Shown piece after piece: positions 1 through 8,687 of a stretch of 64,000 bases of DNA. How positions within the stretch are numbered: the stretch's first letter is position 1; each line of letters begins with the position of its first letter. Location of the stretch: NCBI RefSeq assembly GCF_902506505.1, contig NZ_LR733406.1, positions 3,654,692 through 3,718,691 of the forward strand. Reading direction: 5' to 3'. The stretch is from Pseudomonas sp. 8AS. Lineage in GTDB: Bacteria > Pseudomonadota > Gammaproteobacteria > Pseudomonadales > Pseudomonadaceae. The notes under the pieces are model-generated. The model did not search any database, was not told the DNA's origin, and saw only the letters and a list, made by a program, of their open reading frames with translations. A program made the position numbers and the translations under genes.

Positions 1-1
1 G

Positions 2-574
2 TACCTGAAGATGCTGGTCCTCTACAGCCCGTTCTTCGTGCTGTCCTGCTTCATCGGTCTGACCCCCGGCTACACCAACCGCGAGCGCAAGAAGCTGGCC
101 TGGAAGGTGGCGCTCGGCACCCTGATCGCCAGCGTGCTGCTGTACCTGTTCGGCCAGAGCATCTTCGACGTGTTCGGCATCACCGCCGACGCCTTCCGCA
201 TCGGCGCCGGCTCCGTGCTGTTCATCTCCGCCCTGGGCATGGCCCAGGGCAAGTCGGCGGTACAGACCGACGACATCCACCAGGATGTCACCATCGTGCC
301 GCTGACCATCCCGCTCACGGTCGGCCCCGGCACCATCGGCGCCCTGCTGGTGATGGGCGTCAGCCAGCCGCACTGGGACGACAAGCTGCTGGCCGTGGCC
401 GGCATCGCCCTGGCCAGCCTCACCGTCGGCTTCGTGCTGTTCCTCTCCCACGGCTTCGAGCGGGTCCTGGGCGAGAAGGGCCTGCAGATTCTCAGCCGCC
501 TGATGGGCCTGTTCGTCTGCGCCCTGGCGGCGCAGATCATCTTCACCGGCGTGCGCGGCTACCTGCTGCCCTGA
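2..574 (+). CDS. MarC family integral membrane protein, 5' end cut by window
   Basis: This is a hydrophobic protein of the MarC/YchE (UPF0056) family, with about five or six membrane segments; no transport substrate is firmly known for the family. The reading frame is open to the left edge (codons for Y-L-K precede the first visible Met at 11). Family members usually begin a few residues before such a YLK-M sequence, so the true start is probably just outside the window. The family-typical segments IPLTVGPGTIGALLVMG (about residues 98-114 from Met 11) and the C-terminal GLFVCALAAQIIFTGVRG are present. It is separated from urtA by about 310 bp and is probably not part of that operon. Confidence 0.85.
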   Translation, partial: YLKMLVLYSPFFVLSCFIGLTPGYTNRERKKLAWKVALGTLIASVLLYLFGQSIFDVFGITADAFRIGAGSVLFISALGMAQGKSAVQTDDIHQDVTIVPLTIPLTVGPGTIGALLVMGVSQPHWDDKLLAVAGIALASLTVGFVLFLSHGFERVLGEKGLQILSRLMGLFVCALAAQIIFTGVRGYLLP

Positions 575-817
575 ATCCCGGTGCCGGCTCGCTGCCGGGG
601 TTAAAGCACCGAGTCACTCCTATCTCACCACCAGCGTGCCTCGGCGCCGGGCAGACAAGCGCCGCCGGCCCGCACGCCGCCCCTTGCCTCAAAGCAGTGC
701 ATACCGCGATGCGGTCGGCCGGACCCGCGCATCCGCGCACCAAGATCGCTCAGGCGCAGCCCTGCACGGCACACCCCGATCCGCAGAAAGCCCGCTGGCA
801 CAAGGCTTTGCGCAGCT

Positions 818-832
818 TGGCACGGATGCTGC
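818..832 (+). promoter_or_regulatory. sigma-54 (-24/-12) promoter for the urt operon
   Basis: TGGCACGGATGCTGC matches the RpoN consensus TGGCACG-N4-TTGC at every fixed position except one T (C instead), with GG and GC ten bases apart as required. It lies 56-70 bp before the urtA start. A second GG...GC pair 23 bp upstream (TGGCACAAGGCTTTGC, 796-811) has 11 bases between the dinucleotides and is probably not functional. Urea transport operons are commonly NtrC/RpoN controlled. I did not find a convincing NtrC palindrome in the rest of the 575-887 gap. Confidence 0.75.
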
Positions 833-887
833 CAAAGAACTGGCGACCCTTAGGTTCAATCACAGTTGCGCATGGAGCCCTAACAAG

Positions 888-2156
888 ATGAAACGCCGTC
901 CTCTGTTGAAATCCACCCTCGCCGCCAGCGCCCTGCTGCTCAGCGGCCTGTTCCCCTACAGCCTGCAGGCCGCCGAGACCATCAAGGTCGGCATCCTCCA
1001 CTCGCTGTCCGGCACCATGGCGATTTCCGAGACTTCGCTGAAAGACATGGCGCTGATGACCATTGACGAAATCAACGCCAAAGGCGGCGTCAATGGCAAA
1101 CAACTGGAAGCCGTGGTGGTCGACCCGGCCTCCAACTGGCCGTTGTTCGCCGAGAAAGGCCGCCAGCTGCTGACCCAGGACAAGGTCGACGTGGTGTTCG
1201 GCTGCTGGACCTCGGTATCGCGCAAATCCGTGCTGCCGGTGTTCGAGGAACTCAACGGCCTGCTGTTCTACCCGGTGCAGTACGAAGGCGAAGAGATGTC
1301 GCCGAACGTCTTCTACACCGGCGCCGCGCCGAACCAGCAGGCAATCCCAGCCGTGGAATACCTGATGAGCGAAGACGGCGGCGCCGCCAAGCGCTACTTC
1401 CTGCTCGGCACCGACTACGTTTACCCGCGCACCACCAACAAGATCCTGCGCAGCTTCCTGCACAGCAAAGGCGTGGCCGACAAGGATATCGAAGAGGTCT
1501 ACACCCCCTTCGGCCATAGCGACTATCAAACCATCGTCGCCAACATCAAGAAGTTCTCCGCCGGCGGCAAGACTGCGGTGATTTCCACCGTCAACGGCGA
1601 CTCCAACGTGCCGTTCTACAAGGAACTGGCCAACCAGGGCATCGAAGCCACCGACATCCCGGTGGTGGCCTTCTCGGTCGGCGAAGAAGAACTGCGCGGC
1701 ATCGACACCAAGCCGCTGGTCGGCCAACTGGCGGCGTGGAACTACTTCCAGTCGGTGGAAAACCCGGTCAACACCGAGTTCGTCAACAAGTGGAAGGCCT
1801 ACGCCAAGGCCAAGAACCTGCCGGGCGCCGACAAGGCGGTGACCAACGACCCGATGGAAGCCACTTACGTCGGCATCAACATGTGGGCCCAGGCCGTCGA
1901 GAAAGCCGGCACCACCGACGTCGACAAGGTGCGTGAAGCCCTGGCCGGCCAGACCTTCGCCGCGCCGAGCGGCTACACCCTGACCATGGACAAGACCAAC
2001 CACCACCTGCACAAGCCGGTGATGATCGGCGAAGTCCAGGAAGACGGGCAGTTCTCCATCGTCTGGCAGACCGAAGGCCCGCTGCGCGCCCAGCCGTGGA
2101 GCCCGTACATCCCCGGCAACGACAAGAAGCCGGACTATGCGGTGAAGTCCAACTGA
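888..2156 (+). CDS. urtA: Urea ABC transporter, periplasmic urea-binding protein UrtA
   Basis: Type 1 periplasmic binding protein (Leu/Ile/Val-binding fold, amide-urea branch) that captures urea for UrtBCDE. The protein has 422 aa, typical of UrtA. The chosen ATG at 888 follows GGAG (874-877) and gives a signal peptide with a Lys-Arg-Arg n-region and a hydrophobic core ending near Leu-Gln-Ala-Ala. The frame stays open upstream to 636, but that extension is low-complexity and lies across the promoter. Family motifs include IKVGILHSLSGTMAISE at the mature N-terminus, FGCWTSVSRKSVLPVFEE and LFYPVQYEGEE. It is the first gene of urtABCDE, preceded by a sigma-54 promoter, which implies induction under nitrogen limitation. 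Confidence 0.95.
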   Translation: MKRRPLLKSTLAASALLLSGLFPYSLQAAETIKVGILHSLSGTMAISETSLKDMALMTIDEINAKGGVNGKQLEAVVVDPASNWPLFAEKGRQLLTQDKVDVVFGCWTSVSRKSVLPVFEELNGLLFYPVQYEGEEMSPNVFYTGAAPNQQAIPAVEYLMSEDGGAAKRYFLLGTDYVYPRTTNKILRSFLHSKGVADKDIEEVYTPFGHSDYQTIVANIKKFSAGGKTAVISTVNGDSNVPFYKELANQGIEATDIPVVAFSVGEEELRGIDTKPLVGQLAAWNYFQSVENPVNTEFVNKWKAYAKAKNLPGADKAVTNDPMEATYVGINMWAQAVEKAGTTDVDKVREALAGQTFAAPSGYTLTMDKTNHHLHKPVMIGEVQEDGQFSIVWQTEGPLRAQPWSPYIPGNDKKPDYAVKSN

Positions 2157-2180
2157 TCCGCCGGGCCTAGCCCGATTCAC

Positions 2181-2263
2181 TCCGTAGGAGCCAGCTTGCT
2201 GGCGATCGAAGCAACGCGGTTGTCCTGGTGAACCGCGATCGCGAGCAAGCTCGCTCCTACGGA
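2181..2263. repeat. REP-type palindrome (GTAGGAGC...GCTCCTAC)
   Basis: The arms TCCGTAGGAGC and GCTCCTACGGA are inverted complements around a second symmetric portion, AGCTTGCTGGCGATCG / CGATCGCGAGCAAGCT, separated by about 28 bases. This is the classic Pseudomonas REP doublet (REPIN-like). It sits between urtA and urtB in the transcript, where such hairpins can stabilise the upstream mRNA and allow more UrtA than membrane components. The same core recurs at 17226-17287. Confidence 0.85.
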
Positions 2264-2285
2264 GCTCCGCTTCCAGGACATATGT

Positions 2286-3857
2286 ATGCCCACTGCCCTT
2301 ATCCGCATTCTCCTGTCACTGGCCCTGCTCCTGCCATTGACCACCCATGCCGGCGATGCCGCCGACTTCGTCGCCGCCAATCCCGCCCAGCAGGCCAAGC
2401 TGCTGGAAAACTGGGCCGCCCAGCCCGATCCCGTCCGCCTGCCACTGCTCGATGCCCTGCAGAGTGGCCGTCTGGCCAGTGACAGCAACAAGACGCCCTT
2501 CCTTGAAGAAGCCGGCCGCTTCGTCGCCGCCGAAGGCCAGGCCGAGCCGGCCAGCCCGCCGAAGAAGCTGCGCCTGAACAACCGCCTGCGCGGCCTGCTG
2601 GCCACCGCCCAGGCCAGCCACCAGTTACTTGCCAGCGCGCCGGCCGTGCGCCTGGCCGCCGCCCAGCAACTGCAGAAGAGCGCCAAGCCGGCGCAGCTGG
2701 AACTGCTCAATGCCCGCGTCGCCAGCGAGGAGGACGCCAGCGTGCGCGCCGCCCTGGCCCTGGCGTTGGCCAACCTGCAACTGGTCGACCCGGACCCGGC
2801 GATCCGCCTGAGCGCCGTACGCCTGCTCGGTGAGACCGGCGAACCGTTGGCCCGCACCCGCCTGGAAGCGCTGCTCACCGAAGGTGTGGAAAGCGATGCC
2901 GAGGTGCGTACCGCCGCCACAACCAGCCTGGCCCAGGTCAAACGTCGCCTGCTCGGCGGCGAGCTGCTCGGCCAGGCGTTCAGCGGCCTGAGCCTGGGCA
3001 GCATCCTGCTGCTGGCGGCGCTGGGCCTGGCCATCACCTTCGGCCTGCTCGGGGTGATCAATATGGCCCACGGCGAGATGCTGATGCTCGGTGCCTACAC
3101 CACCTACATGGTGCAGATCGCCTTCCAGAAACTCGCCCCCAACTACCTGGCCATCTACCCGCTGGCCGCCCTGCCGATCGCCTTCTTCGTCACCGCCGCC
3201 ATCGGCATGGCCCTGGAACGCACGGTGATCCGCCATCTCTATGGGCGCCCGCTGGAAACCCTGCTGGCCACCTGGGGCATCAGCCTGATCCTGATCCAGC
3301 TGGTGCGGGTGATCTTCGGCGCGCAGAACGTCGAGGTGGCCAACCCCGAGTGGTTGTCCGGCGGCGTGCAGGTGCTGCCGAATCTGGTGCTGCCCTACAG
3401 CCGCATGGTGATCATCGGCTTCGCACTCTTTGTGGTGGCCTTGACTTGGTTGTTGCTGAACAAGACCCGCCTCGGCCTCAACGTGCGCGCCGTGACGCAG
3501 AACCGCAATATGGCGGCCTGTTGTGGGGTTCCTACAGGGCGGGTGGACATGCTCGCCTTCGGCCTCGGCTCGGGCATCGCAGGCCTAGGCGGCGTGGCCC
3601 TCAGCCAGATCGGCAACGTCGGCCCGGACCTGGGCCAGAGCTACATCATCGACTCGTTCCTGGTGGTGGTGCTCGGTGGCGTCGGCCAGCTGGCCGGTAG
3701 CGTGCTGGCCGCCTTCGGCCTGGGCGTGGCGAACAAGATCCTCGAACCGCAGATCGGCGCCGTGCTGGGCAAGATCCTCATCCTCGCGCTGATCATCCTG
3801 TTTATCCAGAAACGACCCCAAGGTCTTTTTGCACTGAAAGGACGGGTGATCGACTAA
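2286..3857 (+). CDS. urtB: Urea ABC transporter permease UrtB
   Basis: Inner-membrane permease of the LivH class, 523 aa. A signal-like hydrophobic N-terminus is followed by about 200 residues of Ala/Leu-rich helical (HEAT-like) sequence, and then by the permease proper from about residue 232, beginning GLSLGSILLLAALGLAITFG. The long soluble N-terminal domain is characteristic of UrtB. Conserved GVINMAHGEMLMLGAY and VRAVTQNRNMAACCGV segments are visible. The ATG at 2286 follows AGGA (2275-2278); another ATG at 2282 is out of frame. The stop overlaps the urtC start by one base (TAATG). Confidence 0.95.
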   Translation: MPTALIRILLSLALLLPLTTHAGDAADFVAANPAQQAKLLENWAAQPDPVRLPLLDALQSGRLASDSNKTPFLEEAGRFVAAEGQAEPASPPKKLRLNNRLRGLLATAQASHQLLASAPAVRLAAAQQLQKSAKPAQLELLNARVASEEDASVRAALALALANLQLVDPDPAIRLSAVRLLGETGEPLARTRLEALLTEGVESDAEVRTAATTSLAQVKRRLLGGELLGQAFSGLSLGSILLLAALGLAITFGLLGVINMAHGEMLMLGAYTTYMVQIAFQKLAPNYLAIYPLAALPIAFFVTAAIGMALERTVIRHLYGRPLETLLATWGISLILIQLVRVIFGAQNVEVANPEWLSGGVQVLPNLVLPYSRMVIIGFALFVVALTWLLLNKTRLGLNVRAVTQNRNMAACCGVPTGRVDMLAFGLGSGIAGLGGVALSQIGNVGPDLGQSYIIDSFLVVVLGGVGQLAGSVLAAFGLGVANKILEPQIGAVLGKILILALIILFIQKRPQGLFALKGRVID

Positions 3858-4944
3858 TGACTCAAGCACTCAATCAAACGTTGCTGGCACGCGCCACGGC
3901 GAAACTCGGACCGAAGACCTCGCTGACCATCGGCGGCCTGATCCTGCTCCTGCTGCTGGCCATGCCGCTGCTGCACCTGCTGCCGGCCGACCATGCCCTG
4001 CATGTCTCGGCCTACAGCCTGACCCTGGTCGGCAAGATCCTCTGCTACTGCGTGGTCGCCCTGGCACTGGACCTGGTCTGGGGCTATGCCGGCCTGCTCT
4101 CGCTCGGCCACGGCCTGTTCTTCGCCCTCGGCGGTTACGCCATGGGCATGTACCTGATGCGCGAAAGCGCCGGTGACGGCCTGCCCGCGTTCATGGTGTT
4201 CCTCTCCTGGACAGAGCTGCCGTGGTACTGGTACGGCACCTCCAGCTTCCTCTGGGCGCTGTGCCTGGTGGTGCTGGCGCCCGGCCTGCTGGCCCTGGTG
4301 TTCGGCTTCTTCGCCTTCCGCTCGCGGATCAAGGGCGTGTATTTCTCGATCATGACCCAGGCGCTGACCTTCGCCGGCATGCTGCTGTTCTTCCGCAACG
4401 AGACTGGTTTCGGCGGCAACAACGGCTTCACCAACTTCCGCAGCATGCTCGGCTTCGACATCACCGCGCCGAGCACCCGCGCCGTGCTGTTCCTCTGCAC
4501 CGTGGCGCTGCTGGTCGGTAGCCTGCTGCTGGGCTTCAAGCTGGCGCGCAGCAAGTTTGGCCGGGTACTCACCGCCCTGCGCGACGCGGAAAACCGCCTG
4601 ATGTTCTGCGGCTACGACCCTCGCGGCTACAAGCTGTTTATCTGGGTGCTCTCCGCCGTGCTGTGCGGCCTGGCCGGTGCGCTGTACGTGCCGCAGGTGG
4701 GCATCATCAACCCCAGCGAGATGTCGCCGACCAACTCCATCGAGGCCGCCGTGTGGGTCGCCCTCGGTGGTCGCGGCACGCTGATCGGCCCGCTGCTCGG
4801 CGCCGGTCTGGTCAATGGCATGAAGAGCTGGTTCACCGTGGCCTTCCCCGAGTACTGGCTGTTCGCCCTGGGCTTCCTGTTCATCGTCGTCACGCTGTTC
4901 CTGCCCAAGGGCGTGATCGGCCTGCTGCGTAAGAAGGGAGAGCA

Positions 4945-4948
<4 letters not shown>
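3857..4948 (+). CDS. urtC: Urea ABC transporter permease UrtC
   Basis: LivM-type permease of 363 aa that pairs with UrtB to form the urea channel. It has about nine hydrophobic segments. The family-typical CYCVVALALDLVWGYAGLLS region and the cytoplasmic loop LRDAENRLMFCGYDPRGYK, which contacts the ATPases, are both visible. It overlaps urtB by one base and urtD by four (ATGA), so translation is coupled. Confidence 0.95.
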
Positions 4949-5799
<851 letters not shown>

Positions 5800-5836
5800 A
5801 TACCGAGGATCGCGAGCCAGGCTGCACAGGATTGAT

Positions 5837-5935
5837 GGTTCCCACGCTCCAGCGTGGGAATCCCTAACGGGACGCTCCGCGTCCCAGCGACGCAGAGCGT
5901 CACCGGATGCATGCCCACGCAGAGCGTGGGAACGA
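5837..5935. repeat. Composite GTTCCCACGC / GCGTGGGAAC palindromic repeat
   Basis: GGTTCCCACGCTCCAGCGTG at 5837 forms a small hairpin with the following GGGAAT, and CCCACGCAGAGCGTGGGAAC at 5914-5933 closes the element in inverted orientation. Between them is a GACGCTCCGCGTC hairpin and a GACGCAGAGCGTC hairpin. This is a different repeat family from the GTAGG-bounded ones. It separates urtD from urtE inside the operon. Confidence 0.7.
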
Positions 5936-5949
5936 TCAAGGGGCAAGAC

Positions 5950-6648
5950 ATGCTGCAAGTCCAACAACTGCACCAGTACTACGGCGGCAGCCACATCCTG
6001 CGTGGCTTGAGCTTCGAGGCCAAGGTCGGCGAAGTCACCTGCCTGCTTGGCCGCAACGGCGTGGGCAAGACCACCCTGCTGAAATGCCTGATGGGCCTGA
6101 TCCCGGCCAAGGAAGGCGCCGTGCAATGGGAAGGCAAACCGATTACCGCATTCAAGCCACACCAGCGCGTGCACGCCGGCATCGCCTACGTACCGCAGGG
6201 GCGAGAAATTTTCCCTCGACTGACAGTCGAAGAGAATCTGCTGATGGGGCTTTCCCGTTTTGGCGCGACGGAAGCCAAGGAAGTCCCGGCTTTTATCTAC
6301 GAGCTGTTCCCGGTGCTGCTGCAGATGAAGCAACGCCGCGGCGGCGACCTCTCCGGAGGCCAGCAGCAACAGCTGGCCATCGGCCGCGCACTGGCCAGCC
6401 AGCCGCGCCTGCTGATCCTCGACGAACCCACCGAGGGCATCCAGCCCTCGGTGATCAAGGAGATCGGCGCGGTGATCAAGAAGCTCGCAGAGCGCGGCGA
6501 TATGGCCATCCTGCTGGTCGAGCAGTTCTACGACTTCGCCGCCGAGCTGGCCGACCAGTACCTGGTGATGAGCCGTGGCGAGATCGTCCAGCAGGGCCGT
6601 GGCGAGACGATGGAAGCCGATGGCGTGCGCGGGCTGGTGGCAATCTGA
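5950..6648 (+). CDS. urtE: Urea ABC transporter ATPase UrtE
   Basis: LivF-type ATP-binding subunit of 232 aa, the usual UrtE length. Walker A is GRNGVGKT, the ABC signature is LSGGQ followed by a Gln run, and Walker B is LLILDEP. The start is the ATG at 5950 (MLQVQQLHQYYGGSH), which matches the family N-terminus. The frame is open for 32 further codons upstream, but these encode the intergenic repeat. It is the last transporter gene, and ureD follows after 13 bp, so import and hydrolysis of urea are probably co-transcribed. Confidence 0.95.
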   Translation: MLQVQQLHQYYGGSHILRGLSFEAKVGEVTCLLGRNGVGKTTLLKCLMGLIPAKEGAVQWEGKPITAFKPHQRVHAGIAYVPQGREIFPRLTVEENLLMGLSRFGATEAKEVPAFIYELFPVLLQMKQRRGGDLSGGQQQQLAIGRALASQPRLLILDEPTEGIQPSVIKEIGAVIKKLAERGDMAILLVEQFYDFAAELADQYLVMSRGEIVQQGRGETMEADGVRGLVAI

Positions 6649-6661
6649 TACAACACAGCCC

Positions 6662-7501
6662 ATGAACGCAGCCCTTCCCCCTACCCTGTTCACCCCCAAC
6701 TGGCATGCCGAGCTGGAACTCGGCTATGCGCGCCAGGGTGACGCCACGCGGCCCGTGCAGCGCCGCCATCTCGGCCCCCTGCGGGTGCAGAAGCACCTGT
6801 ACGCCGAAGGCCCCGAGGTGTGCCAGCACATCATCGTCCACCCGCCGGGCGGGATTGCCGGGGGTGATCGCCTGCACATCAGCGCCACCCTCGGCGAGCA
6901 CGCCTGGGCCCAGCTGACCAGCCCCGGCGCCGCCAAGTGGTACCGCGCCGCCGGGCCGGCCTATCAGCAGGTCGAACTCAAGGTAGCCGCCGGCGCCACC
7001 CTGGAATGGCTGCCGCAGGAAACCATCGTCTACGCCGGCGCCCAGGCCGAGCTGAGCACCCGCATCGACCTCGAGGGCGACGCGCGCCTGTGCTACTGGG
7101 ACATGGTCGCCCTCGGCCGCCCGGCGGCGGGAGAACGCTTCGACGCCGGGCATTTCCAGGCCCAGCTGGATATCCGCCGCGACGGCCAGCTGCTCTGGCA
7201 CGAACGCCAGCGCATCAGCGGCAACGACGGCCTGCTCGACTCGCCGATCGGCCTGGCCGGGCAGCCGGTGTTCGCCACCCTGCTGATCAGCGGCGAACTC
7301 GCCACCGAATTGCTGGAACGCTGCCGCACCATCCCCGGCCCGGTGCACGGCGACCTCAGCCAGCTGCCGGGCCTGCTGGTCGCCCGCTGCCTGGCCGGCG
7401 AGGCGCTGCATGCCCGCGCCTGGCTGATCGAACTCTGGCGCCTGCTGCGCCCTGCCTTGCTCGGGCGCGAAGCCGTGCCCCCTCGTATCTGGAGTACCTG
7501 A
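6662..7501 (+). CDS. ureD: Urease accessory protein UreD
   Basis: Scaffold protein of 279 aa that binds the apo-urease (UreABC) complex and, with UreF and UreG, supports carbamylation and nickel insertion. The conserved HPPGGIAGGD and LTSPGAAKWYR motifs are visible. The start is ATG 6662 (MNAALPPTLF), 13 bp after urtE. The stop overlaps the ureA start (TGATG). The partner genes ureE, ureF and ureG are not in this window; in P. aeruginosa they lie elsewhere. Confidence 0.95.
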   Translation: MNAALPPTLFTPNWHAELELGYARQGDATRPVQRRHLGPLRVQKHLYAEGPEVCQHIIVHPPGGIAGGDRLHISATLGEHAWAQLTSPGAAKWYRAAGPAYQQVELKVAAGATLEWLPQETIVYAGAQAELSTRIDLEGDARLCYWDMVALGRPAAGERFDAGHFQAQLDIRRDGQLLWHERQRISGNDGLLDSPIGLAGQPVFATLLISGELATELLERCRTIPGPVHGDLSQLPGLLVARCLAGEALHARAWLIELWRLLRPALLGREAVPPRIWST

Positions 7502-7803
7502 TGGATCTTTCACCCCGCGAGAAAGACAAGCTGCTGATCTTCACCGCCGGCCTGGTCGCCGAGCGGCGCCTGGCCCGTGGCGTGAAGCTCAACTACCCGG
7601 AAGCCATGGCCTACATCAGCGCCGCCCTGCTCGAAGGCGCCCGCGACGGCCAGACCGTGGCCGAGCTGATGCACTACGGCACCACCCTGCTGACTCGCGA
7701 GCAGGTGATGGAAGGCATCCCGGAAATGATCCCGGAAATCCAGGTCGAGGCCACCTTCCCGGATGGCACCAAACTGGTCACCGTGCACCAACCCATTGCG
7801 TAA
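7501..7803 (+). CDS. ureA: Urease gamma subunit UreA
   Basis: Structural gamma subunit of the urea amidohydrolase, 100 aa, full family length. MDLSPREKDKLLIF at the start and the HYGTTLLTREQVMEGIPEM segment are diagnostic. The ATG at 7501 overlaps the ureD stop by one base. The same frame is open far upstream, but that is antisense-like shadow sequence within ureD. A GTAGGGCGGG hairpin follows directly. Confidence 0.97.
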   Translation: MDLSPREKDKLLIFTAGLVAERRLARGVKLNYPEAMAYISAALLEGARDGQTVAELMHYGTTLLTREQVMEGIPEMIPEIQVEATFPDGTKLVTVHQPIA

Positions 7804-7806
7804 CAA

Positions 7807-7861
7807 GCGTAGGGCGGGTGCAACCCGCGCCATGAGATCGCGGGTTGCACCCGCCCTACGC
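7807..7861. repeat. GTAGGGCGGGTGCAACCCGC palindromic repeat
   Basis: A near-perfect inverted repeat: GCGTAGGGCGGGTGCAACCC pairs with GGGTTGCACCCGCCCTACGC around a short loop. The outer ends are again GTAGG / CCTAC. It lies four bases after ureA and 11 before the GNAT gene, within the urease operon, where it could act as an mRNA-stabilising or attenuating hairpin. Confidence 0.85.
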
Positions 7862-7872
7862 GAGGAAGCCAC

Positions 7873-8385
7873 ATGATCATTCGCGATGCCCGCGACAGCG
7901 ACCTGGAAGCCATCCGCGACATCTTCAATGACGCCGTGCGGAGCACCACGGCGATCTGGATGGACGCCACCGTCGACCTGGCCAACCGCCAGGCCTGGCT
8001 CGCCGCGCGCCGCCAGCAGGGTTACCCGGTACTGGTCGCGGTGGATGCCGAGGACCATGTGCTCGGCTATGCCGCCTATGGCGACTGGCGGCCCTTCGAC
8101 GGTTTCTGCAACACCGTGGAAAATTCGCTGTACATACAGGCCGAGCAGCGTGGCCGCGGCCTCGGCGTGCTGCTGCTCGGCGCCTTGATCGAGCGCGCAC
8201 GGGCTGGCGGCAAGCATGTGATGGTCGCCGCCATCGAGAGCGGCAACAGCGCCTCCATCGGCCTGCACCAGCGCTTTGGCTTCACCATCACCGGGCAGAT
8301 GCCCCAGGTCGGCCGCAAGTTCGGCCGCTGGCTGGATCTGACCTTCATGCAACTGATCCTCACCCCGGAGCGCAGCGCACCATGA
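7873..8385 (+). CDS. GNAT acetyltransferase of the phosphinothricin/methionine sulfone type
   Basis: N-acetyltransferase of 170 aa. The acetyl-CoA binding motif is EQRGRGLGVLLLGALIE (Q/R-x-x-G-x-G/A), preceded by a VENSLYI strand, and the C-terminal GLHQRFGFTITGQMPQVGRKF is typical of the Pat/Bar branch. The P. aeruginosa protein in the same position acetylates methionine sulfone/sulfoximine and phosphinothricin, which are glutamine synthetase inhibitors. That activity is inferred here from family and position. It is inserted between ureA and ureB and overlaps ureB by four bases (ATGA), so it is translated as part of the urease operon. Confidence 0.9.
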   Translation: MIIRDARDSDLEAIRDIFNDAVRSTTAIWMDATVDLANRQAWLAARRQQGYPVLVAVDAEDHVLGYAAYGDWRPFDGFCNTVENSLYIQAEQRGRGLGVLLLGALIERARAGGKHVMVAAIESGNSASIGLHQRFGFTITGQMPQVGRKFGRWLDLTFMQLILTPERSAP

Positions 8386-8687
8386 TTCCCGGCGAATACC
8401 AGATCCAGGACTGCGAGATCGAACTCAATGCCGGCCGCCGCACCCTGCGCGTGACCGTGGCCAACAGCGGCGACCGGCCGATCCAGGTCGGCTCCCACTT
8501 CCACTTCTTCGAGACCAACGATGCGCTGACATTTGACCGTGAGACCACGCGGGGCATGCGCCTGAACATCGCTGCCGGCACCGCCGTGCGCTTCGAGCCG
8601 GGCCAGTCGCGCGAAGTCGAGCTGGTGGAGCTGGCGGGTGATCGTCGCGTCTACGGTTTTGCCGGTCGCATCATGGGAGCGCTGTAA
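8382..8687 (+). CDS. ureB: Urease beta subunit UreB
   Basis: Structural beta subunit, 101 aa. MIPGEYQI at the start and VGSHFHFFETN are family hallmarks. It is translationally coupled on both sides: ATGA with the GNAT gene and TAATG with ureC. In bacteria with three-subunit urease, UreA, UreB and UreC form the (abc)3 enzyme. Confidence 0.97.
   Translation: MIPGEYQIQDCEIELNAGRRTLRVTVANSGDRPIQVGSHFHFFETNDALTFDRETTRGMRLNIAAGTAVRFEPGQSREVELVELAGDRRVYGFAGRIMGAL

Noticed and set aside
796..811. Second sigma-54 site TGGCACAAGGCTTTGC
   Set aside because: GG-to-GC spacing is 11 rather than 10 bases, so normal RpoN binding is unlikely.
636..887. 84-codon N-terminal extension of urtA
   Set aside because: It spans the sigma-54 promoter and is Arg/Pro/Ala-rich; the ATG at 888 has a ribosome site and a proper signal peptide.
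5854..5949. N-terminal extension of urtE
   Set aside because: Encodes intergenic repeat sequence; MLQVQQLHQYYGG at 5950 matches the family.
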